From assembly GCF_028287845.1 (NCBI RefSeq), contig NZ_JAQBOW010000104.1, positions 1 to 46,344 on the forward strand: a DNA stretch of 46,344 nt, read 5' to 3'. The notes beneath the pieces were generated by a model. That model made no database searches, was not told where the DNA came from, and was given only the letters and a program-made list of their open reading frames with translations. Made by a program: the position numbers and the translations under genes. Below, piece after piece: positions 15,843-24,634 of the stretch. The DNA is from Mucilaginibacter sp. (lineage in GTDB: Bacteria; Bacteroidota; Bacteroidia; Sphingobacteriales; Sphingobacteriaceae). The number at the start of each line of letters is the position of its first letter. Position 1 is the stretch's first letter.

Positions 15843-16796
15843 TTAAGCCAACGCTATCTTCGATGCTTTCATATTAACCGGTTGCGGCACTTTTACATAA
15901 TACCCCGTACCATCATAAACCCGTTTACGCGGATGCTCTTTACAGGAATCACTACAGCAGCCATCCAAGGCGGTGCCGCACTCGTCGCATTGGGTAAAGT
16001 GTTCATTGCATTCAGGGTTAGCGCAGTTGATCATTTTTTCGGTGGTTTTACCGCAGTTGTAGCAGGTTGATATTGCCACCGGGTTAACGCTGTTTACCTC
16101 AACAGATAAACGATTGTCAAACACATAACATTTACCTTCAAAATCCTCGCCGCCCGCTTCTTTACCATATTTAATAATGCCACCATGCAATTGATAAACA
16201 TCTGTAAAACCCTCATGCAGCAACAGGGCCGATGCCTTCTCGCATTTAATGCCGCCGGTGCAGTAGGTAACTATCTTTTTGTCTTTGTATTGGGCAAGCT
16301 CGTTTATCTTATCCGGGAAATCTCGAAAGTTCTCGATATCCAACGTAATGGCATTTTTAAATTTGCCCAGATTGTGCTCATAATTAGAACGTACATCCAG
16401 AATAATCACATCCTTATTATTTTTCATCTCCAAAAACTCTTTCGGCTCTAAATGTTTGCCGGTTTTTAATTGGGGATTGATGATGTGTGGATCGCGCAGG
16501 CCCGAGTGTACGATTTCTGATTTATAGCGCACGTGCATTTTTACAAATGATGGCGTATCAACCTCGTCAACCTTAAAATCGATGTTTACAAAGCGCGGGT
16601 CGGCATGCAGGGTATCCATATAGGTCTTACATGATTCCGCAGCACCCGAAACGGTACCATTTAATCCTTCTTCGGCAACAATTATGCGCCCGGTAAGGTT
16701 AAGATCTTTACAAAATTTTAAATGATCGGCAGCAAATTGCTCCGCGTCTGCTATTGTCGAATAACAATAGTAAAGTAATGTGTTGTATTGTCCCAT
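15843..16796 (-). CDS. trhO: tRNA uridine(34) hydroxylase (rhodanese-domain)
   Basis: A 317-residue TrhO (YceA family), which makes 5-hydroxyuridine at tRNA position 34 in an oxygen-dependent reaction. An N-terminal acylphosphatase-like domain with GLNGTVSG (about residues 44-51) precedes a rhodanese domain whose active loop YCTGGIKCEKA carries Cys179 and Cys185. The C-terminus has a cysteine-rich region, with CYNCG, CANPEC and CDECG, likely binding zinc. Length fits the family. It is convergent with the carotenoid desaturase, 20 bases apart, and has a 200-base upstream gap. Confidence 0.92.
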   Translation of the reverse strand: MGQYNTLLYYCYSTIADAEQFAADHLKFCKDLNLTGRIIVAEEGLNGTVSGAAESCKTYMDTLHADPRFVNIDFKVDEVDTPSFVKMHVRYKSEIVHSGLRDPHIINPQLKTGKHLEPKEFLEMKNNKDVIILDVRSNYEHNLGKFKNAITLDIENFRDFPDKINELAQYKDKKIVTYCTGGIKCEKASALLLHEGFTDVYQLHGGIIKYGKEAGGEDFEGKCYVFDNRLSVEVNSVNPVAISTCYNCGKTTEKMINCANPECNEHFTQCDECGTALDGCCSDSCKEHPRKRVYDGTGYYVKVPQPVNMKASKIALA

Positions 16797-16997
16797 AAAA
16801 TCATTGATGCCGCTGCAAACGGCGTTAAATGAGGAGCAAAGATAAAGATTAGTTATTGAAGATTAAAGATTAGTGATTTGCAAAATGTATTAGTAATGGT
16901 CAAATATTACTTCCACTGTACGACCTGCTTTAATGTAAATATTACGTTTAGGGACTATCAAACCAATCTTTAACCTCTAATCTTCAATTTTTAAAAA

Positions 16998-19484
16998 TTA
17001 CCTTATACCGTAAAATATCCTTATTCCCTGGATATATTTCTTATTACCTGCGTATGATACACCATAATCAATTCTGAAAATGAGGCGTTGCAGACCAAAA
17101 TAAAACTCAGAGTAATTGGGGTTGTTTTTTTCGGTAAGATAGTTGGCGCCTATTATCTCTTCGAGTTTAAATTTTCGTATAAAAGGTATCTGGTTTAATA
17201 TAAACCCCGAAAAATTATGTTGGTAATGGGCCTCAAGGTATCCGCCATTGGCACTGTAGGTATAAAATGGCAGGAAGTGAAAACTACCTACGTAAGTAGG
17301 ATCGAAAGTAGTTCCCTGGTTACCCAAAAAGTGATTATAATCCATATAGTATAACGTCTTATGGGTAAAGAAATCTCCGCCCGTAAGTTTGAATGATGAA
17401 TAACCTGCTAAACCCAGCCTGATATGCTCTTTAGAAATATCAACCGAAGCAAAATCGTAGTTTGCATCCGAACCAAAAACTCCCGGTATAGCTTTGCGGT
17501 AATTTACCGTAAGAGTTGGATATTGCGATGGTATATAAATTTTACCGGTTGGGCGGGTAATATATTGCTGATCAAACGTAAAGTTAATCGAAGTATTAAA
17601 AGTAAAAGCCTGATTTTGCGGGAACAGAATGGAGCTGTCATCTGCCGGTGCTGTCTCTGGCGCAAGCGGATTGTTAGACGTATAGCGCCTGGTTTTAGAA
17701 GTAAATATATGGCCGTAAGAGGTATTAAATAACTGTGTACGGTTAGCATAGGATAGGAAGGCTGTCCACAACACCCCATTGGCTAATTCATGTTTATAAC
17801 CCAGGTTACCATACTCAGACCGGTAATATTTCACATAGTTGTTATTGCTCAGCAGCGTACTCAGTGTATTAAAATATAGCGAGCGGGTACCTACATTGTT
17901 TAGGTCGAGTATGTCATTACCAAAATCTAAAAAGAATTCGCCGGCATGAAACGGATCGTAGGTGTAAGATGAGTGCACATTGGCGCTAAATAATTTATTG
18001 CCCCATCCGTAGCGTATATTAGGCGTTATGCTGTATTTCCTAAAATCGTCAAGCACTTTAGTGTATCTTACTTTTAAATTTAAACCTAATCCTTCAACTG
18101 TATTATAGTAAAGGGTTTGTATAAAAGGGTAAACGTATAAAGAGTCTTTATGATCGTGGCTGGTTGCTGTAAATCCAAATACAGTGTAAGGGATTACCAA
18201 TAGCCTGTTTTTGCTTTTATGTAAAGAATCAAGGTAGGGCTTTGTTTTCTGCACTGCGGCTATACTATCTTTTTTCTGAAAATCTCTGGTTTCGGTGGCT
18301 GTTAAGGGCACGGGCCGATGATTGTACCAATAATCCGCGTCTTTTAGGTTTGCTGCGGTATCAATTCGTAGCACCTCGCCATTATAAAAGCCGGGAGGTT
18401 CTACATTAAATTTATAGTTGTTATAAATGCCAAGGTAATAGCCTTCAAATTTAAATCCTAATACAGTTCCCTTGTAATCATATTCAATGGCAACCGGCAT
18501 CCAGGTGCTATCCCTTATGGGTACGTATTGCTGGCTTATCTTCATAGTATCAACCAGGTTAAGAACATTGTCTTTGCTGGTTAATTGCAGATCTACGCTA
18601 TAAAGGCGCCAATCGCCCTCAACTATATAAATATTGCCGCGAAATACCGGGTCATGCTGCCTGCGTGGCTGTAGCTCAATTTTATCAATGGTTTGCCCGT
18701 TTATCTGCGAAACCCCTACTAATTTAAAACGATAGTAAGAAAATGCATTTGAAGCAACCGGCGATACAAATCCGCGGCTGCTTAAACCATGTACGGTAAA
18801 AATATTTTCATAAAAATTTCCCTGTAGATCAGAAACCTTATTGTAGCTGAATGTTGGTGTGATACCGGCCATCCTGGTAGATATATTGACTTCTTTTACC
18901 TTATTGGGTCGCTCATAATTAAAAGTTGATATTGATTCCGACTGGTACAATATACCACGTCCGTTGGTATCCAGGGCAAGGACCTTTGCAACCCCCTGCC
19001 TTAATAAAGCCTTGGGCGCGCTTGTTAATTTTTGTACTCCTTTTACATAAACAACACATGAGTATGATTTGATCTCGTTCAGGTGATATTCGCGTTTATT
19101 AATAACCTTGCGCATAATATCCATAGCCGCGGTATCACGCCCCTTTTTGTCTTTACCAGAAACCTGCCGTAATTGAAAAATATCATCCTCCATTTGCAGG
19201 TTCAATAGTACGTCACGGTCGGTAATGGTTACTTTTTCTACCCGCTCTTTATAGCCTACAAAACGGTATACAACGTTATAAGTGCCGGGGTCTAATTTGA
19301 ATTTATAAGCACCCTCCTCATTACTGGTGGTGCCATAGGTGGAGTTACGGATATAAACTGCTGCGAATGCAATAGGGTTATGTTTTTGATCGGCAATATG
19401 GCCCGATAAAACAAATTGCTGCGCTGATGCTTTAAATGTAAAAGCACCCGATAATATAAAAACAGATAGTAAAAGTATCCTCAT
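16998..19484 (-). CDS. DUF5686 outer-membrane protein with carboxypeptidase-regulatory domain
   Basis: An 828-residue envelope protein. It starts with a signal peptide (MRILLLSVFILSGAFTF, cleavage near ASAQQ), then a carboxypeptidase-regulatory-like beta sandwich over about residues 26-105 (GHIADQKHNPIAFAAVYI, GTTSNEEGAYKFKLDPG), then a long DUF5686 region ending in many amphipathic strands and a terminal aromatic-basic strand, as in outer-membrane barrels. The architecture is common and conserved in Bacteroidota, with no established function. The ATG at 19484 was preferred to the GTG three codons upstream. It is divergent from kbl. Confidence 0.87.
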   Translation of the reverse strand: MRILLLSVFILSGAFTFKASAQQFVLSGHIADQKHNPIAFAAVYIRNSTYGTTSNEEGAYKFKLDPGTYNVVYRFVGYKERVEKVTITDRDVLLNLQMEDDIFQLRQVSGKDKKGRDTAAMDIMRKVINKREYHLNEIKSYSCVVYVKGVQKLTSAPKALLRQGVAKVLALDTNGRGILYQSESISTFNYERPNKVKEVNISTRMAGITPTFSYNKVSDLQGNFYENIFTVHGLSSRGFVSPVASNAFSYYRFKLVGVSQINGQTIDKIELQPRRQHDPVFRGNIYIVEGDWRLYSVDLQLTSKDNVLNLVDTMKISQQYVPIRDSTWMPVAIEYDYKGTVLGFKFEGYYLGIYNNYKFNVEPPGFYNGEVLRIDTAANLKDADYWYNHRPVPLTATETRDFQKKDSIAAVQKTKPYLDSLHKSKNRLLVIPYTVFGFTATSHDHKDSLYVYPFIQTLYYNTVEGLGLNLKVRYTKVLDDFRKYSITPNIRYGWGNKLFSANVHSSYTYDPFHAGEFFLDFGNDILDLNNVGTRSLYFNTLSTLLSNNNYVKYYRSEYGNLGYKHELANGVLWTAFLSYANRTQLFNTSYGHIFTSKTRRYTSNNPLAPETAPADDSSILFPQNQAFTFNTSINFTFDQQYITRPTGKIYIPSQYPTLTVNYRKAIPGVFGSDANYDFASVDISKEHIRLGLAGYSSFKLTGGDFFTHKTLYYMDYNHFLGNQGTTFDPTYVGSFHFLPFYTYSANGGYLEAHYQHNFSGFILNQIPFIRKFKLEEIIGANYLTEKNNPNYSEFYFGLQRLIFRIDYGVSYAGNKKYIQGIRIFYGIR

Positions 19485-19583
19485 ATATTTCACAATTAAT
19501 GTTTTAAAGCCAAAAATGTTTGCACAAACAAATAATATTATTTAAAACCTCATCCATATTAAAGCTAAATGGCAGTTAATGCT

Positions 19584-19591
19584 TAATTTTG
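19584..19591 (+). promoter_or_regulatory. Candidate -7 box for kbl
   Basis: TAATTTTG matches TAnnTTTG and lies 18 bases before the kbl ATG, which would give a leader of about 10 bases. A -33 element is not clear. Confidence 0.42.
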
Positions 19592-19609
19592 CAACCTTAA
19601 CAGATCGCT

Positions 19610-20800
19610 ATGTATAACACACTACAACCCGTTTTGCAACAGGAGCTTGCAGCAATACAAGAAGCAGGTTTATATAAAACAGAAAGAATAATAACTTCTG
19701 CACAGGGTGCCGATATTACTGTACAGGGCGGGCAGGAAGTAATAAACTTTTGTGCCAACAATTATCTGGGCCTATCCGGCGATGCAAGGGTTATAGAAGC
19801 TGCTAAAAAGGTAATGGATACACACGGCTACGGCTTGTCGTCCGTCCGTTTTATTTGTGGAACACAGGATATACATAAAGAACTGGAGAAAAAGATAGCC
19901 GACTTTTTAGGCACAGAAGACACCATTCTTTATGCGGCTGCATTTGATGCTAACGGCGGTGTGTTTGAGCCCCTTTTTAATGAGCAGGATGCCATTATAT
20001 CTGATGAATTGAACCATGCGTCCATCATCGACGGTGTGCGCTTATGCAAGGCCCAGCGCCAGCGCTACAAGCATGATGATATGGCCGACCTGGAAGCCAA
20101 ACTACAGGAAACAGCAGGCTGCCGTCACCGTGTCATTGTTACCGATGGTGCATTTTCTATGGATGGCACCATTGCACAATTGGACAAGATCTGCGCTTTA
20201 GCAGAACAGTATAATGCTTTGGTGATGATAGATGAGAGCCATTGCTCGGGCTTTATGGGTAAAACCGGCAGGGGCACGCATGAGCACCATAACGTAATGG
20301 GCAAGATAGATATCATAACCGGTACGTTGGGTAAGGCATTGGGTGGGGCATCAGGCGGGTTTACATCCGGCAGGAAAGAAATAATTGATATGCTGCGCCA
20401 GCGCTCAAGGCCCTATTTGTTCTCTAATACCCTAGCACCGGCAATTACAGGAGCCTCAATAGCTGTATTGGATATGCTGAGCGAGACTACCCAACTGCGC
20501 GATAAGCTGGAAACCAATACGCAATACTTTCGCGAAGCGATGACAGATGCCGGGTTTGATATTAAACCGGGCGTGCACCCCATAGTACCCGTAATGTTGT
20601 ATGATGCCAAGCTGGCCCAGGGGTTTGCTGCCCGGATGCTGGAAGAAGGTATTTATGTAATAGGCTTTTACTATCCGGTAGTGCCACAGGGTAAGGCACG
20701 TATAAGAGTACAGATATCTGCTGCGCATAGCCGAGAGCATTTGGATAAAGCAATTGCGGCGTTTACTAAGGTGGGCAAAGAATTAAAAGTGATTAAATAA
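19610..20800 (+). CDS. kbl: Glycine C-acetyltransferase (2-amino-3-ketobutyrate CoA ligase)
   Basis: A 396-residue PLP enzyme of the alpha-oxoamine synthase family that cleaves 2-amino-3-ketobutyrate with CoA to glycine and acetyl-CoA. The PLP lysine is K242 in GTLGKALGG, and the cofactor-binding [10 protein letters not shown] places D208 and H211. Length and start [16 protein letters not shown] match Kbl closely and separate it from BioF and HemA relatives. Together with the GalE-type threonine dehydrogenase at 11287-12237 it forms the threonine-to-glycine route. It is followed by the toxin-antitoxin promoter. Confidence 0.93.
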   Translation: MYNTLQPVLQQELAAIQEAGLYKTERIITSAQGADITVQGGQEVINFCANNYLGLSGDARVIEAAKKVMDTHGYGLSSVRFICGTQDIHKELEKKIADFLGTEDTILYAAAFDANGGVFEPLFNEQDAIISDELNHASIIDGVRLCKAQRQRYKHDDMADLEAKLQETAGCRHRVIVTDGAFSMDGTIAQLDKICALAEQYNALVMIDESHCSGFMGKTGRGTHEHHNVMGKIDIITGTLGKALGGASGGFTSGRKEIIDMLRQRSRPYLFSNTLAPAITGASIAVLDMLSETTQLRDKLETNTQYFREAMTDAGFDIKPGVHPIVPVMLYDAKLAQGFAARMLEEGIYVIGFYYPVVPQGKARIRVQISAAHSREHLDKAIAAFTKVGKELKVIK

Positions 20801-20830
20801 TACGTGCATATTTTTTATATTTGTACGTAT
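20800..20830 (+). promoter_or_regulatory. Promoter and candidate autoregulatory operator of the toxin-antitoxin operon
   Basis: TATATTTG at 20816-20823 matches the TAnnTTTG -7 box, 20 bases before the antitoxin ATG. It is flanked by the inverted repeat ATACGT (20800-20805) and ACGTAT (20825-20830). Such a dyad over a promoter is the usual layout for binding by a ribbon-helix-helix antitoxin. The left half also touches the kbl stop codon. Confidence 0.5.
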
Positions 20831-20843
20831 AAATTCATGGGTT

Positions 20844-21104
20844 ATGAAATTAACGTTAAATATTGAACCGGGATTAATAGATCAAATGAAAAAGGTCGCT
20901 AAAAAAAGAAATACAAGTATTTCAAAATTAGCGGAAAGCTTTTTTAAAAAGGAAGTGGAGACGGAACGGGAACCTTTTCGTATGAAAAGCTTAGAGGAAT
21001 TATCAGATGTAGTTAAACAGTTTACTATTTCAGGTGATCCGGTGCCCGACTTTGACCATAAGGCTGAATATCATAAACATTTGGAAGAAAAATACGGATC
21101 GTGA
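20844..21104 (+). CDS. Antitoxin, ribbon-helix-helix / DUF6364-like
   Basis: An 86-residue small protein paired with a PIN toxin. The N-terminus MKLTLNIEPGLIDQMKKVAK has the strand-helix-helix form of a ribbon-helix-helix DNA-binding domain, with NTSISKLAESFF as the second helix, as in DUF6364-type antitoxins. The C-terminal half, charged and probably flexible (SGDPVPDFDHKAEYHKHLEEKY), would wrap the toxin. Its stop overlaps the toxin's GTG start in GTGA. It likely binds the dyad at 20800-20830. Confidence 0.82.
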   Translation: MKLTLNIEPGLIDQMKKVAKKRNTSISKLAESFFKKEVETEREPFRMKSLEELSDVVKQFTISGDPVPDFDHKAEYHKHLEEKYGS

Positions 21105-21508
21105 AGAAGATCTTTTTGGATAGTGATATCTTGTTAGATGCAACACTAAAAAGACCTGAATTTATACTGCCCGCTTTGAATATTATCAATTTAATTCAAA
21201 ATGGTCAATTCAAAGCAGTAACATCATCGGTGGCTTTTGTAAATGTTCATTATTTTTTAGACAGATACGATAAGTCGAATAAATTTTTGTTATTAAATGA
21301 ATTAAGATCTATTCTATCAATTGTAAGCGTCAGTGAAACAATAATTGATCTGGCTTTAAAAAGTGGAATAAGTGATTTTGAAGATGCTGTTCAATATTAC
21401 GCCGCTAAAAGTGCAGGAGTCGATGCAATTATAACCCGCAACATAAAAGACTATAAAGAATCTACCATACAGGTTTTAGCGCCTGAGCAATTTTTAAGAA
21501 CATTATAA
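21101..21508 (+). CDS. PIN-domain toxin (VapC-like)
   Basis: A 135-residue PIN-domain ribonuclease. The acidic site is visible: D7, D9 and D13 in FLDSDILLD, D92, E94 and D95 in SDFEDAVQ, and the final AIITRNIKDY with N114 and D117. PIN toxins cut RNA, often tRNA or rRNA, until blocked by their antitoxin. The start is a GTG at 21101 overlapping the antitoxin stop, and the TAA stop overlaps the pheS ATG by one base (TAATG). The pair is therefore positioned to be cotranscribed with pheS. Confidence 0.87.
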   Translation: MKKIFLDSDILLDATLKRPEFILPALNIINLIQNGQFKAVTSSVAFVNVHYFLDRYDKSNKFLLLNELRSILSIVSVSETIIDLALKSGISDFEDAVQYYAAKSAGVDAIITRNIKDYKESTIQVLAPEQFLRTL

Positions 21509-22542
21509 TGCAAGATCAAATAGACCAATACACTGCCGAGATCAATGCCTTCACACCTGCTAACGCGGATGAGCTGGAAACGTTCCGGATAAAATTTTTA
21601 GGGACAAAGGGAATTATTAAGGACCTTTTTGAGCAATTTAAAACCGTTGGCCCCGAAGAGAAACGCACGTTTGGCAAGGTATTGAACCAATTTAAACAAC
21701 TGGCCGAAGCTAAATACAATGAACTTAAAGAAACCTTTAATTCGGAACTCACAACTCACGACTCAGAATTTGATAAAACTTTGCCGGGCGATGGTTTCCA
21801 GGTAGGTTCACGCCATCCGTTATCGTTGGTGCGTAATGAGATCATTGACATATTTAAGCGCCTGGGTTTTGTGGTGGCCGAGGGGCCTGAGATAGAAGAC
21901 GACTGGCACAACTTCTCCGCGCTTAACTTTCCTGAGGAGCATCCTGCGCGTGATATGCAGGATACCTTCTTCATCAAAAAAAATAATGGTAAGGATGATA
22001 TCGCTTTGCGTACCCATACCTCATCGGTACAGGTGCGTATGATGGAGAATGGCAAACCGCCGTTTCGTGCTATTATGCCGGGCAGGGTTTACCGTAATGA
22101 GGCCATATCGGCCCGCGCGCATTGCTTTTTTCATCAGGTAGAAGGTTTGTATGTTGATGAAAATGTATCCTTTGCCGATTTGAAACAAACCCTTTATCAC
22201 TTTGTGCAAGAGCTGTATGGCGAAGGCACAAAGGTGCGTTTTCGCCCATCATATTTTCCGTTTACAGAGCCATCTGCCGAGATGGATGTATCCTGTACCA
22301 TCTGCAAAGGCGCCGGCTGCAACATGTGTAAATACAGCGGCTGGGTAGAAATACTGGGCTGCGGTATGGTAGATCCTAATGTTTTAGAAAATTGCGGCAT
22401 TGACAGTAAGGTGTACACCGGCTTTGCCTTTGGCATGGGTATGGAAAGAATTGCCAACCTAAAATATGTTATACGTGATCTGCGTTTGTTCTCTGAAAAT
22501 GACGAGCGTTTTTTAAATCAGTTTCAATCAGAAATTATATAG
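21508..22542 (+). CDS. pheS: Phenylalanine--tRNA ligase alpha subunit
   Basis: A 344-residue PheS, the catalytic subunit of the alpha2-beta2 phenylalanyl-tRNA synthetase. An N-terminal coiled-coil of about 90 residues precedes the class II core: GSRHPLSLVRNEIIDIFKRL with the following FVVAEGPEIEDDWHNF, then motif 2 around MPGRVYRNEAI, and motif 3 GFAFGMGMERIANLKY. The four-cysteine segment CTICKGAGCNMC is typical. The ATG shares a base with the toxin's stop codon. No promoter of its own is obvious, although one inside the toxin gene is possible. pheT is not in the window. Confidence 0.96.
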   Translation: MQDQIDQYTAEINAFTPANADELETFRIKFLGTKGIIKDLFEQFKTVGPEEKRTFGKVLNQFKQLAEAKYNELKETFNSELTTHDSEFDKTLPGDGFQVGSRHPLSLVRNEIIDIFKRLGFVVAEGPEIEDDWHNFSALNFPEEHPARDMQDTFFIKKNNGKDDIALRTHTSSVQVRMMENGKPPFRAIMPGRVYRNEAISARAHCFFHQVEGLYVDENVSFADLKQTLYHFVQELYGEGTKVRFRPSYFPFTEPSAEMDVSCTICKGAGCNMCKYSGWVEILGCGMVDPNVLENCGIDSKVYTGFAFGMGMERIANLKYVIRDLRLFSENDERFLNQFQSEII

Positions 22543-22543
22543 T

Positions 22544-22960
22544 ATGATGAGAAAATTAGGGATAGCGGCAATATTATTAATAAGCTGCATATCATGCGGT
22601 AAAGTGGGTGATGTGGTTCCTAATGTATCGGTAGATTTTAGCATATCATTGCTTGATCCCCGCATGAACGCTTTACATAACACAGGTGGTGCCGTGCTAA
22701 TAAATGGCTATGGTGTTGCCGGGTTAATTATATATCGCGAAGCTAACGGTAGTTATGCCGCATACGATCGATGCAGTGCCTATTTACCCGCCAACAAATG
22801 CGCTGTAACACTTGATAACCCTTCGTATACCTGCACTGATCCTTGCAGCGGCTCCAAGTGGAGTTTAGAGGATGGCACCCCTGTTAAGGCCCCCGCCATC
22901 AAATCCTTAAAGGCTTATGCGGTAAATATCAGTAATAATCAGATATTTGTAGAGAACTGA
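22544..22960 (+). CDS. Rieske-like lipoprotein lacking histidine ligands
   Basis: A 138-residue lipoprotein with a signal ending LLISCISC. The mature part has the outline of a Rieske fold, with YAAYDRCSAY and PCSGSKWSLEDGTPVKAPAIK standing where CTH and CPxHGSxF are expected. Both cluster histidines are missing (Ala79 and Ser102 by position), while cysteines C77, C86, C97 and C101 remain, possibly as disulfides. It therefore should not hold a normal 2Fe-2S cluster. The intact Rieske protein at 38232-38684 gives an in-window comparison. It starts one base after pheS and precedes a TetR gene by 3 bases. Confidence 0.7.
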   Translation: MMRKLGIAAILLISCISCGKVGDVVPNVSVDFSISLLDPRMNALHNTGGAVLINGYGVAGLIIYREANGSYAAYDRCSAYLPANKCAVTLDNPSYTCTDPCSGSKWSLEDGTPVKAPAIKSLKAYAVNISNNQIFVEN

Positions 22961-22963
22961 TCA

Positions 22964-23545
22964 ATGGAAGCTGATAAAATAAAAGACAGCATTAAACGTG
23001 CAGCGCAGGAACTGTTTCGAAAATTCGGGTATCATAAAACCAGTGTTAACGAAATAGCCAAGCGCGCAAAAATTGCTAAAGCTACAATTTACAAGTATTT
23101 TGATAGCAAGGAGCATATATTGCATACCCTGCTGATGGATTATATCCGGGTAAGTGTTGACGATTTGATATTAAGCCAACCCCCTGATATGGACGAAGAG
23201 GCCCACCTGGGTAACCTCATCATGAAAACCTGCCGCTTAAGCTATACCGTGTGTAATGAATTTATAGGTTGGGATTTTATACGCGAAAGCGCTAATTCGC
23301 AAGAGTTTTTAAAGAACCTTAGCAATGAGCTTGAAGAACTGCTGATGGCTTCATTTACCCGTATAATAGCTATTCGTAAAACTGATAACTATCACCAGCG
23401 CATGCGTTTTCTTATTAAATGCAGCAAAAGTATCGTATTTAGCTTTGCCTTTACTTCTGTGTCCGACTCGGATGTGCGCAAGAACTTTGTATCCTTCCAA
23501 AAAGAAATATTACCTTATTTAGTTAAGGCGGCCATAACTATATAG
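22964..23545 (+). CDS. TetR/AcrR family transcriptional regulator
   Basis: A 193-residue TetR-family repressor. The N-terminal DNA-binding domain is clear over about residues 5-52, with TSVNEIAKRAKIAKATIYKYF as helix-turn-helix and the following FDSKEHILHTLL. The C-terminal ligand domain is divergent, with a cysteine-containing segment MKTCRLSYTVCNEF. The gene lies 3 bases after the Rieske-like gene and may be at the end of the pheS transcript. Targets and ligand are unknown. Confidence 0.88.
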   Translation: MEADKIKDSIKRAAQELFRKFGYHKTSVNEIAKRAKIAKATIYKYFDSKEHILHTLLMDYIRVSVDDLILSQPPDMDEEAHLGNLIMKTCRLSYTVCNEFIGWDFIRESANSQEFLKNLSNELEELLMASFTRIIAIRKTDNYHQRMRFLIKCSKSIVFSFAFTSVSDSDVRKNFVSFQKEILPYLVKAAITI

Positions 23546-23649
23546 TTATATATCCGGGCACCTAACTACCTACAGCCATCGTTGTAATTCCATTTAAGGC
23601 TGCGCCGCCAAATAAAATCTGGATTAATTAGTATTGAATTTCATTCGTT

Positions 23650-23677
23650 GCAACCAAACGCATAACAGCCTCGTATA
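23650..23677 (+). promoter_or_regulatory. ECF-type promoter motif GCAACC-N16-CGTATA
   Basis: GCAACC at 23650-23655 and CGTATA at 23672-23677 are separated by exactly 16 bases and lie about 100 bases before the lipoprotein gene on the same strand. The same motif with the same spacing occurs before the ECF sigma operon (42313-42341), the glycosyltransferase gene (42464-42491) and the partial gene at the right end (44997-45024). Confidence 0.5.
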
Positions 23678-23778
23678 AAGATGTTTTAAGTGATAAATTT
23701 AACAAATCGCTCGAATAAAATGTTACATTTAAAACAATTTAATCTCAAAAATCATAAACTATAATCCTCTTAAAAATT

Positions 23779-24543
23779 ATGAAAGCTTTAAAACTTACTT
23801 TAATTGTGCCATTATTGGTATTTGCCATTTCCTGTAAAAAAACGGGCAGCACTGCCACTGTAACCGTGGACGAGGCTGCTGATATGGCCGCCGGTTCTGT
23901 TGCACAAAACTCATTCGGTTTTTCTTCGGTTGCAGATAATGTAGGCGTAAATGCGCAAACTCTTTACTCAGTTAGTTCGGGTGGTCAGGCGGTTAATACA
24001 ACCTCGACAGTTTCGCACCAGGCATGCGGCACTACTGTTGCCGATAGCCTTACCGGCTCGGGCAACAGTTCATCAGTTACCTACAGCTTTTTTTACAAAT
24101 ACATGCGTACCCTAAACTGTAATACCGCCAGTCAGCCTGATAACCTGCTGAACGTAGTAACTTTCCGCGGTAATTATGATGGCCCGCGCCTAACCTCTGC
24201 CGATGCCGGTACCGCCAGCGTTACCGTAGCCGGCTTAACTACTACTGCCACCAACTATGCTATTAACGGCACCTATACACGTAAAGGCACTTTCACTTCA
24301 AAAGAAGGCGCAAAAGCCACAGGCACCAGTAATGTGGAAATTAAGGCAACTAATGTATTGCTTAGCAAGCCGGACCGCACAATAATTAGCGGCACTGCCA
24401 CTGTTGCCATATCGGGCACAGCGGGGGGCAGCACCTTTAGTTATACCGGTACGCTGGTATTTAATGGCAGCAACAAAGCAACTTTAACCGTTGGAACTAC
24501 TAATTATGTAATAAACCTGCTTACCGGCGCGTATGTTAAATAA
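23779..24543 (+). CDS. Hypothetical lipoprotein, Thr/Ser/Ala-rich
   Basis: A 254-residue lipoprotein with signal MKALKLTLIVPLLVFAISC (Cys at residue 19). The mature protein is rich in Thr, Ser, Ala and Gly and appears to be all beta strand, with two cysteines (in HQACGTT and LNCNTAS) that could form a disulfide. No family was recognised. A strong terminator follows, and an ECF-like promoter motif lies upstream at 23650-23677, which hints at envelope-stress control. It is convergent with the alpha/beta hydrolase gene. Confidence 0.75.
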   Translation: MKALKLTLIVPLLVFAISCKKTGSTATVTVDEAADMAAGSVAQNSFGFSSVADNVGVNAQTLYSVSSGGQAVNTTSTVSHQACGTTVADSLTGSGNSSSVTYSFFYKYMRTLNCNTASQPDNLLNVVTFRGNYDGPRLTSADAGTASVTVAGLTTTATNYAINGTYTRKGTFTSKEGAKATGTSNVEIKATNVLLSKPDRTIISGTATVAISGTAGGSTFSYTGTLVFNGSNKATLTVGTTNYVINLLTGAYVK

Positions 24544-24567
24544 TAGGTAGGGTTACAGATTTATATA

Positions 24568-24605
24568 AAACACAAACGCCCCGAACATTCGGGGCGTTTG
24601 TGTTT
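24568..24605. terminator. Strong bidirectional terminator
   Basis: A perfect 18-base stem, with core ACGCCCCGAA pairing to TTCGGGGCGT across a two-base loop, is flanked by A-rich and T-rich ends on both strands. It lies between the convergent lipoprotein and hydrolase genes and can serve both. Confidence 0.92.
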
Positions 24606-24634
24606 GCGGGGATTTGCAGTTAAACAGCGGGACC

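Noticed and set aside
24568..24605. Perfect 18-bp stem considered as a possible mobile element end
   Set aside because: A loop of two bases, T-rich flank and position between convergent genes fit a bidirectional terminator fully.
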